From: Candidatus Pacearchaeota archaeon
Lineage (GTDB): Archaea; Nanoarchaeota; Nanoarchaeia; Pacearchaeales; GW2011-AR1
Assembly: GCA_023228245.1 (NCBI GenBank)
Contig: JALOBN010000001.1
Location: forward strand, 399,378 to 463,377
Direction: 5' to 3'
DNA: 64,000 nt
A program made the position numbers and the translations under genes. The notes beneath the pieces are model-generated. The model made no database searches, was not told the DNA's origin, and was given only the letters and a program-made list of their open reading frames with translations. This document shows positions 1-8,832 of the stretch, in pieces; the first letter of the stretch is position 1; every line of letters starts with the position of its first letter.

Positions 1-1
1 T

Positions 2-658
2 TTGGCTAAGTCAACGCTTTCTCACGAAGAGGAGCTGAGAGTCGAAAAAGCCAAGGAATTCATCAGGGCATATCAAGATAGTGGGTATTATTTCGACATA
101 GTAGATGTACCACGCAATCTCACAATTGAGGAGGTTGAGCTTCGATATCATGATGCAATGCTTCGGTATCGTCCAGATGTGGTCGTTATCGATTATATGG
201 GTTTGATGCACAGCACAACGCTCGCAAAGGAGCAGGATTGGTTAAAGCTTGGTGGCATTGCGGCATCTCTTCATGAGTTCGGCAGAGCGTATGATAATGT
301 TATCTTAACTGCCGCACAGCTAACAGATCTGAAACGTAGTTCTGGAAATTCTAAGAGCGAAGAGAATCGTGCTGTTGGCATGCATCGATGGGGGCGTTCC
401 TCATTGATTATGCATCACGTCAATCTTGGAATTCAGATTGAGACTCGACAAAACGAAATGAGTTTCCCAGATCTAAGGATTCATGTAGTCAAAAATCGCA
501 AAGGACCATTGGGGCAAGGACATTTAATCAAGAACTTTGCCAATGCGTCTCTTATCGATGTTCCATATGATCAGAGAGATCTTCCTGGAGATGTATCTGC
601 TAATATACCTGATTTGATTAGATCAATTCAAGAGGCAAAGAATAAAAAGGATAGTTAA
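2..658 (+). CDS. DnaB-like replicative helicase, C-terminal part (partial)
   Basis: The frame is open to the left edge, so only the C-terminal ~218 residues are seen. A Walker-B-like strand (DVVVIDYMGLM, ~residues 59-69) is followed by a helix and the strand VILTAAQLTD. This matches the RecA-type ATPase core of DnaB/gp41 helicases, where a conserved Gln closes the same strand. NRKGPLGQG near the end fits the last core strands. The expected role is unwinding DNA at the phage replication fork. It overlaps the next gene by one base (TAATG). The N-terminal domain and Walker A lie outside the window, so DnaB versus a related RecA-fold ATPase rests on the B motif and layout. Confidence 0.8.
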   Translation: MAKSTLSHEEELRVEKAKEFIRAYQDSGYYFDIVDVPRNLTIEEVELRYHDAMLRYRPDVVVIDYMGLMHSTTLAKEQDWLKLGGIAASLHEFGRAYDNVILTAAQLTDLKRSSGNSKSEENRAVGMHRWGRSSLIMHHVNLGIQIETRQNEMSFPDLRIHVVKNRKGPLGQGHLIKNFANASLIDVPYDQRDLPGDVSANIPDLIRSIQEAKNKKDS

Positions 659-837
659 TGGATACTCATGATACCGTTGCAAGAGCTGTAAGAATGGAAG
701 TTGATCCAATTACTGGCGACTTGTATTTGGTATTCAGAGTTATTGATGAGTCATTTAAACAAAGAATTCGAGAGAATTGGAACGCTGATGTTGAATTGAA
801 AGTTCTAGGAAGAGACCTAATAGAACATAGGAGATAA
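658..837 (+). CDS. Small hypothetical protein (59 aa)
   Basis: This short ORF starts at the ATG overlapping the helicase stop and ends two bases before the next ATG, so it fills the gap exactly. The product is charged, begins MDTHDTVARAVRMEVD and ends DLIEHRR. It has no cysteines, signal peptide or membrane segment, and I recognise no family. Tight coupling on both sides is the main evidence that it is real. Confidence 0.6.
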   Translation: MDTHDTVARAVRMEVDPITGDLYLVFRVIDESFKQRIRENWNADVELKVLGRDLIEHRR

Positions 838-838
838 A

Positions 839-1099
839 ATGCCAACATATCTGCACATTTGCAATGCCTGTAATCAAGAGTTTGAAGATATATACAGTAT
901 ACATGCCGCAGTCCCAACTGTATGTCCTAATTGTAATGTAGAAGGACAAGTGAAGAGATTAATATCTTGTAATGTTTCGGCTAATGTTGAATTAACCGGT
1001 CGAGAACTTGTACAGAAACTTTGGAAAGAAGGGAAAGACTTGGCTCGTCAAGCTAGGACAGATGAAAAACTTGCTCGTACTTTGTATGGAAGTAAATGA
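839..1099 (+). CDS. FmdB-family zinc-ribbon protein
   Basis: 86 aa. The N-terminus (MPTYLHICNACNQEFE) with a CxxC pair at ~residues 8-11 and a second pair CPNC at ~29-32 is the layout of the FmdB/CxxC_CxxC_SSSS zinc ribbon, a small family annotated as putative regulators in bacteria and phages. The C-terminal half is basic and helical. It lies between the helicase and the sigma factor in the same operon, so a role in nucleic-acid binding or transcription is plausible but inferred. Confidence 0.7.
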   Translation: MPTYLHICNACNQEFEDIYSIHAAVPTVCPNCNVEGQVKRLISCNVSANVELTGRELVQKLWKEGKDLARQARTDEKLARTLYGSK

Positions 1100-1135
1100 G
1101 AAAGATTTCGTTCACATAAACAATATAGGAGAATT

Positions 1136-1786
1136 TTGGAAAATGAAAATCATGAAAGGATGCTTCTTGAAAAGTTAGTTACATTGCGCGAGAAGTATAA
1201 GCTAAAGCAAAATAAAAAGAATCAACTTGAATACAAAAAAGTAGAATCAGACTGTATTATGATGTTTTCTCATATTGTTGATTCAAGAACAAAAAAATAT
1301 AGAGGTTTCGCTAACTACGAAGATCTTTGTCAAGATGGAAAAATTGCACTGTGCAGAGCACTACAAACATATAATCCTAATAAGGGTGATTTTTATTGGT
1401 GGTGTAATAAGTACATTAAAACAAAGATTAGTCGAGAGGCGAATCGTCATTCCACTATCAAGATACCTCTGAAGCACGCCAAGCTAGTACAGCCTTACAA
1501 AGTTTCACAGCTGCCGATTATTATTGATGGAGAGCCAAGCGCTCTCGATCGTATCGCGAATGATGAAGCGGTGATTTTGATTCGAAGTGCAGTTGAAAAG
1601 CTTCCTGAGGATCAGCGTAGGGTAATAACCTTACATTACGAACTGGGTGGCGGATCCGATAATCGCCGGGACCTTTATTCTATCGGAAAGATTTGCGATA
1701 GGCTGAATATTTCCCGAATGAGTTGTATCAAGCTACTTACCGAAGCTAAAAAGACGTTGAGACGAGAATTAGTAGACTTGTTTTGA
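1136..1786 (+). CDS. RNA polymerase sigma factor (sigma-70 family, phage type)
   Basis: About 216 aa. Region 2 is visible at ~residues 60-110: the stretch YEDLCQDGKIALCRALQ followed by TYNP and a WW-containing helix resembles the core-binding and -10-recognition helices of sigma-70. Region 4 (~140-210) has LPEDQRRVITLHYELG and a helix-turn-helix SIGKICDRLNISRMS. No region 1.1 or 3 is evident, as in T4 gp55 and similar late sigma factors. The drawn start is TTG 1136 with AGGAG at 1127-1131; ATG 1160 is the alternative. Its stop overlaps the RNR ribosome-binding region. It may direct transcription from the TATAAATA-type motifs found in this window (inference). Confidence 0.85.
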   Translation: MENENHERMLLEKLVTLREKYKLKQNKKNQLEYKKVESDCIMMFSHIVDSRTKKYRGFANYEDLCQDGKIALCRALQTYNPNKGDFYWWCNKYIKTKISREANRHSTIKIPLKHAKLVQPYKVSQLPIIIDGEPSALDRIANDEAVILIRSAVEKLPEDQRRVITLHYELGGGSDNRRDLYSIGKICDRLNISRMSCIKLLTEAKKTLRRELVDLF

Positions 1787-1794
1787 GGAATAAC

Positions 1795-4700
1795 ATGGTA
1801 ATTAGACAGAATATCTCAGATGAAGTTTGGAACGATAATTACAGAGCCCCAGGAGAAAGTTCGTTAGCTGATACTTGGGAGAGGCAAGCTAAAGCTTGCT
1901 CCGAAATTGAAAGCGAAGATATTAGAGAAAAGGTATACAAAGATTTTCTGTGGTTACTGACTGATTTCAAAGGTATTGCTGGCGGTAGAATTACTGCAAA
2001 TCTTGGCGTGACTGGACGCGAAGCTACTAGTTTGATGAATTGTTTTGTACATAATCCTTCAGATATAAAATACCAAGATCCAGACTCGTTGAGTGGTATT
2101 TATGATATGCTTAAAGCACAGGCACTAACTCTAAAATCCGAAGGCGGATATGGAATGAATTTTTCCTGGATTCGTCCATCTGGTTCGTATGTTAGTGGCA
2201 TTGGTGGTAGAACTCCGGGCGTCTTGAAGTTTATGGAACTTTGGGATAAATCTTCAGAAGTTATTACAATGGGCTCGGAGAAGTCATCTGGTAAAAAAGC
2301 AGATGAAAAAAAGAAAATTCGCAAGGGTGCTCAGATGGGCATTCTGGAGTGTATTGCTGGAAGTTCTTTAATTTCTACAATCAACGGAAGAGTGTCTATT
2401 AAAGATTTGGTTGGAAAGACGCCATATGTTTATTGCACGGATTGTAAAGGAAATGTTTTTGTACGACAAGCATCAAAAATATGGAGTAATGGCAAAAGGA
2501 AAGTTATCAAAGTTTTCTTTGATAACGATGACTTTATAATTTGCACACCAGATCATAAAATATTATTATCAAATGGTTCTTACAAAGAAGCTGGGAAACT
2601 GGTATTTGGAGATTCTATCTCTGCTCTTAGGAAGAGAATTTATAACAAATACTTACAATTAGGAATTACTGGGTATAGAAAATGTATACCAGAACATGTA
2701 GCTGTCGCCGAATTAAAATATGGGCGATATCCTTTAAGTAAAATTGCCAATGGAGCGTTTTTGCCAGAGAGTGAAGAACTTCATCATATAGATTGTAACA
2801 CAACAAATAATTCCATTGATAATATAGAATTATTAACACGATCTGAACATGCCAAAGAACATGGAAGATCTAATGATTTTGTATTGAGAAAATATCAAAG
2901 GGATTTGGCAGAGTCAAGAAAAGGGAAGAGTGATATTGAATGGTATGGTGAAAAAAAATCTAGGTTGATTCAAGAAAAGAGAATAGCATCTAGAAGATCA
3001 AACGGAACCAATGTTCCATGGAATAAAGGGTCTGTTGAATATAAAAATCACTATCAGAATGGATTCAAGAATCAGTTCAGTCAAAAACTAGCAGATGATA
3101 CAAATCATAAAGTAATAACTGTCGAAGATTATGGTGAAGAAGAAGTCTTTGACATGTCAGTGCCTGATTTTCATAATTTTGTAGCTAATGGTGTATTTAT
3201 TCACAATTGCTGGCACCCAGAGATTGAAGATTTTATTGTTGCCAAGCAAACTGCTGGACGCCTTTCAAAGTTTAATATTTCGGTTGGTATCTGCCGAGGA
3301 TTTATGGAGGCTGTCGAAAACAATACAGATTGGGATTTGGTATTTCCTAATACTCATGTTCCAGAGCATAAACAAGTATGGGCTGGTGATATTGAAGATT
3401 GGAAATCTAGGGGTTTACCAATTGTAGTATACAAGACTGTCAAGGCTCGTGATTTGTGGGACAATATCATGAAGTCAACCTACAATAGAAATGACCCAGG
3501 AGTGTTGTTTTTAGATATCGCTAACAAATACAACCCGTTGGGGTATGCAGAAAATATAGTGACAACCAATCCATGCGGAGAGGTGTCTATGTCAACCGGG
3601 GTGTGTCTGTTGTTGTCTTTGAATTTAGTAAAGTATCTCAAAGAAACAGATGATGGTTTTGAGTTTGATTTTGAGACATTTAAACGAGCTTCTGAAATAG
3701 CCGTCAGATTTTCTGATAACATTAATGATATTTCTCGCGTTCCTCTTGATGATTATAAGATCTCAATGGTAGAGAAGCGCCGAATTGGTATTGGTGTTGT
3801 TGGGCTTGGTTCATTGCTGGCAATTTTGGGATTGAGATACGGATCAAAAGAGTCTATTGAGTTAGTGACCAAGATATTTAAGACAAAGGCCGAAACTGAG
3901 ATCCTAGCGTCTGCACGAATTGGCCAAGAAAAGGGTTCGTTCCCATTATTTGATAAGCTGAAATATTTTAATTCGTATTGGTGGAAAACACTACCAATAT
4001 CCGAAAAAGTAAAGCGCGAAGTAGAGGATATTGGGTATATGAGAAATTCTCATCGCTCAGCAAATGCCCCAACCGGCAATATGAGCATTTACGCAGGAGT
4101 ATTGTCTGGTGGTATTGAGCCTATGTTCAATCTAGAATACGCCAGATGGGCAATTGTACCAGAGGGAGATCGGGCAGATCTTCGCAAGAGCGGGTTCAAC
4201 TTTCCGGATGTTTTTAAGGGAGAGTGGTTTGAGACTGAGTTGTTAAAAAAGTCAAAGGCTGGTACAGACGATATCCTAATTGGAGAATTTAATGGGTCTC
4301 AATATCAGGTTGATAAGAATCGCGGCCTTACCAAAAAGAGCGTTGTGCAGGATTGGGCCTGGTTGTTTATTAAAGAGCATTTTAGTCAAGAAGAGATAGA
4401 TCGCCGCAAAAATCTTGGGTTATTAGCCACTTCCGAAGAACTATCTCATTCCGAACATATCGACATGTTAAAAGCTATCGCTAGATATGTCGATATGAAT
4501 AGTAGTAAAACAATAAATCTTCCAAATGATTATCCATATGACTCATTTAAGGATATATACTTTGATGCTTGGAAGTCTGGTATAAAGGGTGTTACCACAT
4601 ACCGCAATGGAACAATGACGGCTGTTCTGGAGGCTGTAGATGATAAGCCTAAGGAACGCGAGGCACCAAAGAGACCAAAAGAATTGCCTTGTAATATTCA

Positions 4701-5166
4701 TACGGCTAAGGTTGATGGTGTAAAGTGGGCTGTTATTATTGGATTACATGATAATAAACCATACGAAGTTTTTGCTGGTCCGGCCGAGAATCTGGATGTC
4801 AAAAATGGCCAAACCGGCAAGATTGTAAAGAGGAAGCGCGGGGAATATTGCCTTGAAATTAATGGCGAAATACTCTCCGTTAATGGAACGGGAAATATCG
4901 TGGATATGCTCGATGACGCATCTTCGGCTTGGGCTACTAGATTGATTTCAATGTCACTGCGCCACTCTGTTCCAATTCGCTTTATATGTGATCAACTAAG
5001 CAAAGACGGTTATGTTACTGACATTAATAAAGTACTAGCAAGGATTTTGAAGAAATATTTATCTGATAATAAGGTTGATAATATTTGTCCAGAATGTGGC
5101 GGTAAAAATATAAAACTAGATCCGTGTTTTACTTGTGTTGATTGTAATTATGGTAAGTGTGGTTAA
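1795..5166 (+). CDS. nrdJ: Class II (B12-dependent) ribonucleotide reductase containing an intein
   Basis: Start chosen at ATG 1795 behind GAGGA (1785-1789). 1123 aa as encoded, about 837 aa after removal of a 286-aa intein (residues 186-471). Extein landmarks: LMNCFV (first redox Cys), the NPCGE active-site motif, SANAPTG, GVTTYRNGT, and a C-terminal CPECGG...CVDC...C zinc ribbon typical of NrdJ. It reduces ribonucleotides to deoxyribonucleotides using adenosylcobalamin, so no NrdB partner is needed, and none is seen here. The intein sits in the conserved MGILE/CWHPEIEDF region. The downstream gene overlaps the stop by one base. Confidence 0.93.
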   Translation: MVIRQNISDEVWNDNYRAPGESSLADTWERQAKACSEIESEDIREKVYKDFLWLLTDFKGIAGGRITANLGVTGREATSLMNCFVHNPSDIKYQDPDSLSGIYDMLKAQALTLKSEGGYGMNFSWIRPSGSYVSGIGGRTPGVLKFMELWDKSSEVITMGSEKSSGKKADEKKKIRKGAQMGILECIAGSSLISTINGRVSIKDLVGKTPYVYCTDCKGNVFVRQASKIWSNGKRKVIKVFFDNDDFIICTPDHKILLSNGSYKEAGKLVFGDSISALRKRIYNKYLQLGITGYRKCIPEHVAVAELKYGRYPLSKIANGAFLPESEELHHIDCNTTNNSIDNIELLTRSEHAKEHGRSNDFVLRKYQRDLAESRKGKSDIEWYGEKKSRLIQEKRIASRRSNGTNVPWNKGSVEYKNHYQNGFKNQFSQKLADDTNHKVITVEDYGEEEVFDMSVPDFHNFVANGVFIHNCWHPEIEDFIVAKQTAGRLSKFNISVGICRGFMEAVENNTDWDLVFPNTHVPEHKQVWAGDIEDWKSRGLPIVVYKTVKARDLWDNIMKSTYNRNDPGVLFLDIANKYNPLGYAENIVTTNPCGEVSMSTGVCLLLSLNLVKYLKETDDGFEFDFETFKRASEIAVRFSDNINDISRVPLDDYKISMVEKRRIGIGVVGLGSLLAILGLRYGSKESIELVTKIFKTKAETEILASARIGQEKGSFPLFDKLKYFNSYWWKTLPISEKVKREVEDIGYMRNSHRSANAPTGNMSIYAGVLSGGIEPMFNLEYARWAIVPEGDRADLRKSGFNFPDVFKGEWFETELLKKSKAGTDDILIGEFNGSQYQVDKNRGLTKKSVVQDWAWLFIKEHFSQEEIDRRKNLGLLATSEELSHSEHIDMLKAIARYVDMNSSKTINLPNDYPYDSFKDIYFDAWKSGIKGVTTYRNGTMTAVLEAVDDKPKEREAPKRPKELPCNIHTAKVDGVKWAVIIGLHDNKPYEVFAGPAENLDVKNGQTGKIVKRKRGEYCLEINGEILSVNGTGNIVDMLDDASSAWATRLISMSLRHSVPIRFICDQLSKDGYVTDINKVLARILKKYLSDNKVDNICPECGGKNIKLDPCFTCVDCNYGKCG
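2350..3207 (+). mobile_element. Intein with HNH homing endonuclease in nrdJ
   Basis: Begins at Cys (CIAGSSLIS) and ends ...FHNFVANGVFIHN with the next extein residue Cys, the canonical splice residues. Blocks seen: the N-terminal Hint start, a block-B-like CTPDHKILL, block F (DMSVPDFHNFVANG) and block G (IHN|C). An insert carries HHIDCNTTNNSIDNIELL, an HNH endonuclease motif. 858 nt = 286 aa. Removing it joins MGILE to CWHPEIEDF, a continuous RNR sequence, so boundaries are firm. No frame disruption, so it is probably splicing-competent and mobile. Confidence 0.92.
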
Positions 5167-5525
5167 TGTACAGATCAGTTTACCTAGATAGAGAGGACGC
5201 CAAATCAGTCGAAGAGGAAGAAAGAAACCTTTTTCTGAAAGGCGTCCTTGAACAAGTCGGAGTTCCGTTAGATGACGTTTGGCCTGATATATTATTGACG
5301 GTAAAACAGAAATGCCTACTTCGGGATTTGTTAGGTAAATTAGAGATAGAAATCATTGATGATGGAGATAGGGCATTTACAATCTATCATAATGACACTC
5401 AGCTTGGTAAATGGAACAAACCAAAATTTATCTTGCGAGAAGATAATAAGGCGAGAACCCTGAGCAAGCGACATTTCTTTGAGATGGTGATAAATACCTG
5501 GAGCGTATTTGATACCAAAGAGTAA
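5166..5525 (+). CDS. Hypothetical protein (119 aa)
   Basis: Starts at the ATG overlapping the RNR stop (TAATG); the upstream in-frame GTG 5157 is less likely. Acidic N-terminal half, mixed alpha/beta, no Cys motifs or membrane segment. No family recognised. Position directly behind nrdJ suggests co-expression with early nucleotide or replication genes. Confidence 0.7.
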   Translation: MYRSVYLDREDAKSVEEEERNLFLKGVLEQVGVPLDDVWPDILLTVKQKCLLRDLLGKLEIEIIDDGDRAFTIYHNDTQLGKWNKPKFILREDNKARTLSKRHFFEMVINTWSVFDTKE

Positions 5526-5539
5526 CTAAGGAGAATAGA

Positions 5540-5872
5540 ATGGCAAGAGTAACGCAGATCAGTAAAGAAGAATTGGAACCAGTTGTCCAGGCCCGAGGAA
5601 AGGCAGTGGAAGCTGCTCAAAACGCCGATAAGGCATTGAAAGATGCTCGCTTGGCAGAGCTGGAGTTCAAGGTTCAAATTCAACAGTTGTATTTGGCCAA
5701 GAATCTAGATGCCAATTGTCGGGTTGATATTTCTAATGGAGTTATTGCGTGGCCTGATGAGACAGCTGCTCCAACAGAGACTGTGGTCGCCGGGGAGCCA
5801 GATCAAGATCCACCGCCGAGAGTAAGCAAGCGCCGAGGAAAGAAACCAGCAGAGCCGGAGACCGAAGGATGA
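5540..5872 (+). CDS. Hypothetical coiled-coil protein (110 aa)
   Basis: Preceded by AAGGAG. Residues ~10-55 form an Ala/Lys/Glu-rich helix likely to be coiled coil; the C-terminal third is Pro/Glu-rich and ends with a basic stretch (SKRRGKK). Overlaps the next gene by ATGA. No family recognised; the layout suits a small structural or scaffolding protein. Confidence 0.65.
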   Translation: MARVTQISKEELEPVVQARGKAVEAAQNADKALKDARLAELEFKVQIQQLYLAKNLDANCRVDISNGVIAWPDETAAPTETVVAGEPDQDPPPRVSKRRGKKPAEPETEG

Positions 5873-6348
5873 AGATCTCTGATCTAGCAGATCTTGTTGC
5901 TGTGCGAAATCACATTTCCATAGTAATGAATGATAAGAGCGTTTGTAGCAAGGATGACGTTCGTCCTCTTAATGAAGCTAGGGTTAAGTTAGATAAGAAA
6001 TTTATAGCAGCATTAAGGGATGCGGATGTCGAAGGTCTGTTTAGTCAGCCTGTCATCGCTCCGCAACGTATTAAATCATCAGATATTGTTTTTCTTCAAT
6101 CCGTAGAAAATGTGACGCAAGATCTATATTCTCCAAAGGGGGTTTGGGAAGAAGCTGACACATCTCTAGACCACCATGATGATACCGAACAAAGTGTTGC
6201 CCCAGAAACAGAGCCTGTAGAAGCCACAGAAGATTCAGAGGCGGCAGAATTGGCATTGATTGCTGAGCGTGTGCGGGCTCAGAAAGAGCAGCTGAAGAAG
6301 GAAGGGCGTAGCAATAAGCGGAAGCCTAAAGATGGCACTACCAAGTAA
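5869..6348 (+). CDS. Hypothetical protein (159 aa)
   Basis: Starts at ATGA overlap with the previous gene. N-terminal helical half (~1-75), then an acidic low-complexity middle (~100-125) and a basic C-terminal tail. Its last 17 bases overlap the start of the aminopeptidase gene. No domain recognised. Confidence 0.65.
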   Translation: MKISDLADLVAVRNHISIVMNDKSVCSKDDVRPLNEARVKLDKKFIAALRDADVEGLFSQPVIAPQRIKSSDIVFLQSVENVTQDLYSPKGVWEEADTSLDHHDDTEQSVAPETEPVEATEDSEAAELALIAERVRAQKEQLKKEGRSNKRKPKDGTTK

Positions 6349-7141
6349 AAGCGAAATCATTGTTCTCAAGGATAAGGATTGGATTGGGCGGCAGAAGATT
6401 GCTGGTCGTGTCGTAGGTAAAGCTCATCAAGAGATTTACGCTATGTTCAAAGGTATGGCCAGCAACCTTACGCTTTCCAAACTAAATAGTATGGTTGATG
6501 ACCTAATAAGACAAAACAACTGTACTCCTACATTTCTTAATTATCGAGGATTTCCCAGTTCTATCTGTGCTTCACTTAATACCGAATTGGTTCATGGGAT
6601 GGGAAGCAGAAATATCCAATTGAAGGATGGTGATGTTCTTAAGGTTGATATCGGAGCAACCTTCGAAGGCGCTATTGGAGATTGTGCCGTAACATACATA
6701 TATGGAAAGCCAAAGAACCCAGAGATATTGCGGTTATTGATTTCTTGCCAAGATGCATTGTATGATGCTATTGCACTAGTTGAACCTGGGCGTCGAATAG
6801 GCGAGATTGGTAGAGCGATCTTCGACAGATCAAAGAGCGATGGGTTTGGTGTGGTGATTGAATTTGGAGGTCATGGAATAGAGCATAACAAACTGCACGC
6901 TGATCCATTTGTTCCAAACAAGTCATCAGTAAATGATGGGGTAACGATGCAGCCCGGAATGTCGATTGCTATTGAACCTATGTTTGTGCTTGGGAAGAAT
7001 GTCAAGACAAAAACCCTCACTGATAAATGGACAGTGATAACTCATGATATCGGATGTCATTTCGAACACACCATTACTCTTGATGAAGATGGTAATCGGC
7101 ACATTATCACTGATCATGGTATAAGTGCTAGAGAATATTGA
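6332..7141 (+). CDS. map: Methionine aminopeptidase, type I
   Basis: 269 aa, the usual length of bacterial MAP-I. Removes N-terminal Met from nascent proteins in the cytoplasm. The five metal ligands are all visible: D106 (KVDIGA), D117 (IGDCAVT), H181 (FGGHGIE), E215 (AIEPM) and E245 (CHFEHT), plus the substrate-contacting H88 (LVHGMG). No N-terminal zinc finger or insertion. Start at ATG 6332, inside the end of the upstream ORF. With IF-1, tRNAs and the CCA-adding enzyme it belongs to the translation-related toolkit of this genome. Confidence 0.93.
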   Translation: MALPSKSEIIVLKDKDWIGRQKIAGRVVGKAHQEIYAMFKGMASNLTLSKLNSMVDDLIRQNNCTPTFLNYRGFPSSICASLNTELVHGMGSRNIQLKDGDVLKVDIGATFEGAIGDCAVTYIYGKPKNPEILRLLISCQDALYDAIALVEPGRRIGEIGRAIFDRSKSDGFGVVIEFGGHGIEHNKLHADPFVPNKSSVNDGVTMQPGMSIAIEPMFVLGKNVKTKTLTDKWTVITHDIGCHFEHTITLDEDGNRHIITDHGISAREY

Positions 7142-7182
7142 GGTCGAGCGACTAATAAGTAACGGTTTTTAGTGGCAACTAA

Positions 7183-7194
7183 CTAAATCGAGAC
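7183..7194 (+). promoter_or_regulatory. TATAAAT-like motif with GAGAC tail (variant)
   Basis: CTAAATCGAGAC lies nine bases upstream of the next ATG, in a short gap after map. It matches the TATAAAT(A/C)GAGAC motif found at 18610, 24719 and 53822(-). A late-promoter role is inferred. Confidence 0.35.
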
Positions 7195-7203
7195 AGGCCG
7201 AGA

Positions 7204-7458
7204 ATGCGAATATCCTTCGATGATGGTGGCTATTTAGAACTTCAGCGCTCCAAGAAAGCACAACATGTTCATGTCATGGTCGCTGCCAGGAAGCCAGATA
7301 ATCATCTGGAGTTGCTAGTAAACTCGGCTGAGATACCATTGGTAAAATTGATAGAGGCCGTGAAATCTGTATCAGGGCCAATTGTTACACAACAAGGAAG
7401 ACAAAATGAAGACATTGAAAACAACAATTCAGGCAGCTCAGAAGAAGATCACCAATAA
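7204..7458 (+). CDS. Hypothetical protein (84 aa)
   Basis: Preceded by GGCCGAGA and the motif at 7183. N-terminal part predicted beta (MRISFDDGGYLELQ); the C-terminal ~20 residues are polar and Asn/Ser/Glu-rich, overlapping the next gene. No family recognised. Confidence 0.55.
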   Translation: MRISFDDGGYLELQRSKKAQHVHVMVAARKPDNHLELLVNSAEIPLVKLIEAVKSVSGPIVTQQGRQNEDIENNNSGSSEEDHQ

Positions 7459-7708
7459 TACCCAGCGCGTTGGTATTCGTTTGCTATCCGCAGACGGCGA
7501 ATGGCTCCCACGTTCCAGCTTGAGCCGTATCCCATCCGCCACAGCTCGCGTTCGCGATCTGCGCAAGGATGAGTTTGGTAGCTTCAAAGTGGAGTGTAAA
7601 AGCTCAACAGACCTGTCTCGTAAGACCAGTAAACGCACATTCTACTACCGAATCAATCCGAATAAGGTAACTCAAAAGCAGATCCAAACATTATTTCCTG
7701 CAGAATAA
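7406..7708 (+). CDS. Basic hypothetical protein (100 aa)
   Basis: Start taken at ATG 7406 (MKTLKTTIQAAQKK) behind AAGGAAGAC rather than the upstream in-frame ATG 7382. Strongly basic, Lys/Arg/Ser-rich with scattered aromatics (FYYRINP), suggesting nucleic-acid or virion association. Overlaps the previous ORF by 53 bases. Last gene before a strong terminator, so it closes the left-hand operon. Confidence 0.65.
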   Translation: MKTLKTTIQAAQKKITNNTQRVGIRLLSADGEWLPRSSLSRIPSATARVRDLRKDEFGSFKVECKSSTDLSRKTSKRTFYYRINPNKVTQKQIQTLFPAE

Positions 7709-7724
7709 TCTTTGAACAGCCACG

Positions 7725-7763
7725 AATAACCCCGGAAGTAAAACTTCCGGGGTTATTTTGTTT
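7725..7763 (+). terminator. Rho-independent terminator
   Basis: A perfect 15-bp stem (AATAACCCCGGAAGT, 7725-7739, pairing with 7743-7757) with an AAA loop, followed by TTGTTT, 17 bases after the stop of the 7406 gene. Confidence 0.93.
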
Positions 7764-7829
7764 AACCATTCTGTTTTGGATATACATAATCTGCCATATC
7801 CATGAGACTATGGCTATTTTTGAGGATCA

Positions 7830-8801
7830 ATGGTAACTCTCAACCCATGCGATTTTGGACCATCAATACCTTGCGGAGTGAATCCTGCATACTCCTATAC
7901 CCGCTATCCGTGCGATCAAGATGACCCACGCCCAATGGATACCAAAGGATTGCCAGTAATTGTCGATTTACAAACTTCAATAAAAGCTGAAGTTTTGAAC
8001 CGGCACCGAGAATCAATTCTTGCAATTGAAGGAGAATTGGGAATTAAGCCTAGTGGTACTTATACAACCGTAAGAGCACGCCTAGACGAAATGGAGTATC
8101 GGCTTTGTTTTCTTAGTTGTATAGAAATGTCTAATGTGATTGTCGGTACTGGTTCGGCCTCTGAAATTAGGCAATTGACTGAGGATGATATCCTTCCTGG
8201 ATTTGCGATTATTTCTTTTACTATCGCTGGAACGAATTATGCTTCGGTGGTTGAAGTAGGAACATCAATCTCAAGTATTGTTGCCAGTGTTGCTGAAAAC
8301 TATGTACCTACATCTGGAACAATAACCGATAATGCTGGTGGTACATGGACATTTGCTACGCCATTCAGTTCTGGCTCTCGGGCTGGTGCTGCTGTTGTTA
8401 AGACAGTCAATAATCAGACTTATACAGCTACTCTAAGCGTCACAAAGGGCACTAAGACACAAACGGCAACGCAGACCGTATCCTGGCAGCCATACGTCTA
8501 TCATGGCAACAGTGTTATTCCTGGTTCCTACAATTCATCATTTGTAACAAGCTTGACTAATCGTGCGCTGCAGCCGTCAAAGGCCGCAATTATTACTGAT
8601 ACGATGGGCGTTGATGAATATGAATTCTACTGTTTGCCTAATTCTTATGGAACACCTACATTCCAGTATGGTGTTCTTCCAGGTGGGTGGTCTTTGGTTG
8701 CTCAAACCAGTGTTACTAATAGCCAAGGTGTAACGCAGTTATATGATATATGGATGACCAACCAACCTAATCTCAGCACCATTACTTGGACTGTAACGTG
8801 A
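7830..8801 (+). CDS. Probable virion/tail-associated protein
   Basis: 323 aa. Residues ~60-95 carry ESILAIEGELGIKPSGTY and TTVRARLDEME, a short segment recurring in many phage structural proteins. From ~110 on the chain is Ser/Thr/Gly-rich and predicted beta, with an Ig-like section. Followed by a second beta-rich protein and a glycosyltransferase, which fits a tail or capsid decoration locus. First gene after the terminator at 7725, so it probably has its own promoter. Confidence 0.65.
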   Translation: MVTLNPCDFGPSIPCGVNPAYSYTRYPCDQDDPRPMDTKGLPVIVDLQTSIKAEVLNRHRESILAIEGELGIKPSGTYTTVRARLDEMEYRLCFLSCIEMSNVIVGTGSASEIRQLTEDDILPGFAIISFTIAGTNYASVVEVGTSISSIVASVAENYVPTSGTITDNAGGTWTFATPFSSGSRAGAAVVKTVNNQTYTATLSVTKGTKTQTATQTVSWQPYVYHGNSVIPGSYNSSFVTSLTNRALQPSKAAIITDTMGVDEYEFYCLPNSYGTPTFQYGVLPGGWSLVAQTSVTNSQGVTQLYDIWMTNQPNLSTITWTVT

Positions 8802-8832
8802 AACCAAAACTTCTCATCCTAAAGGATTCTTA

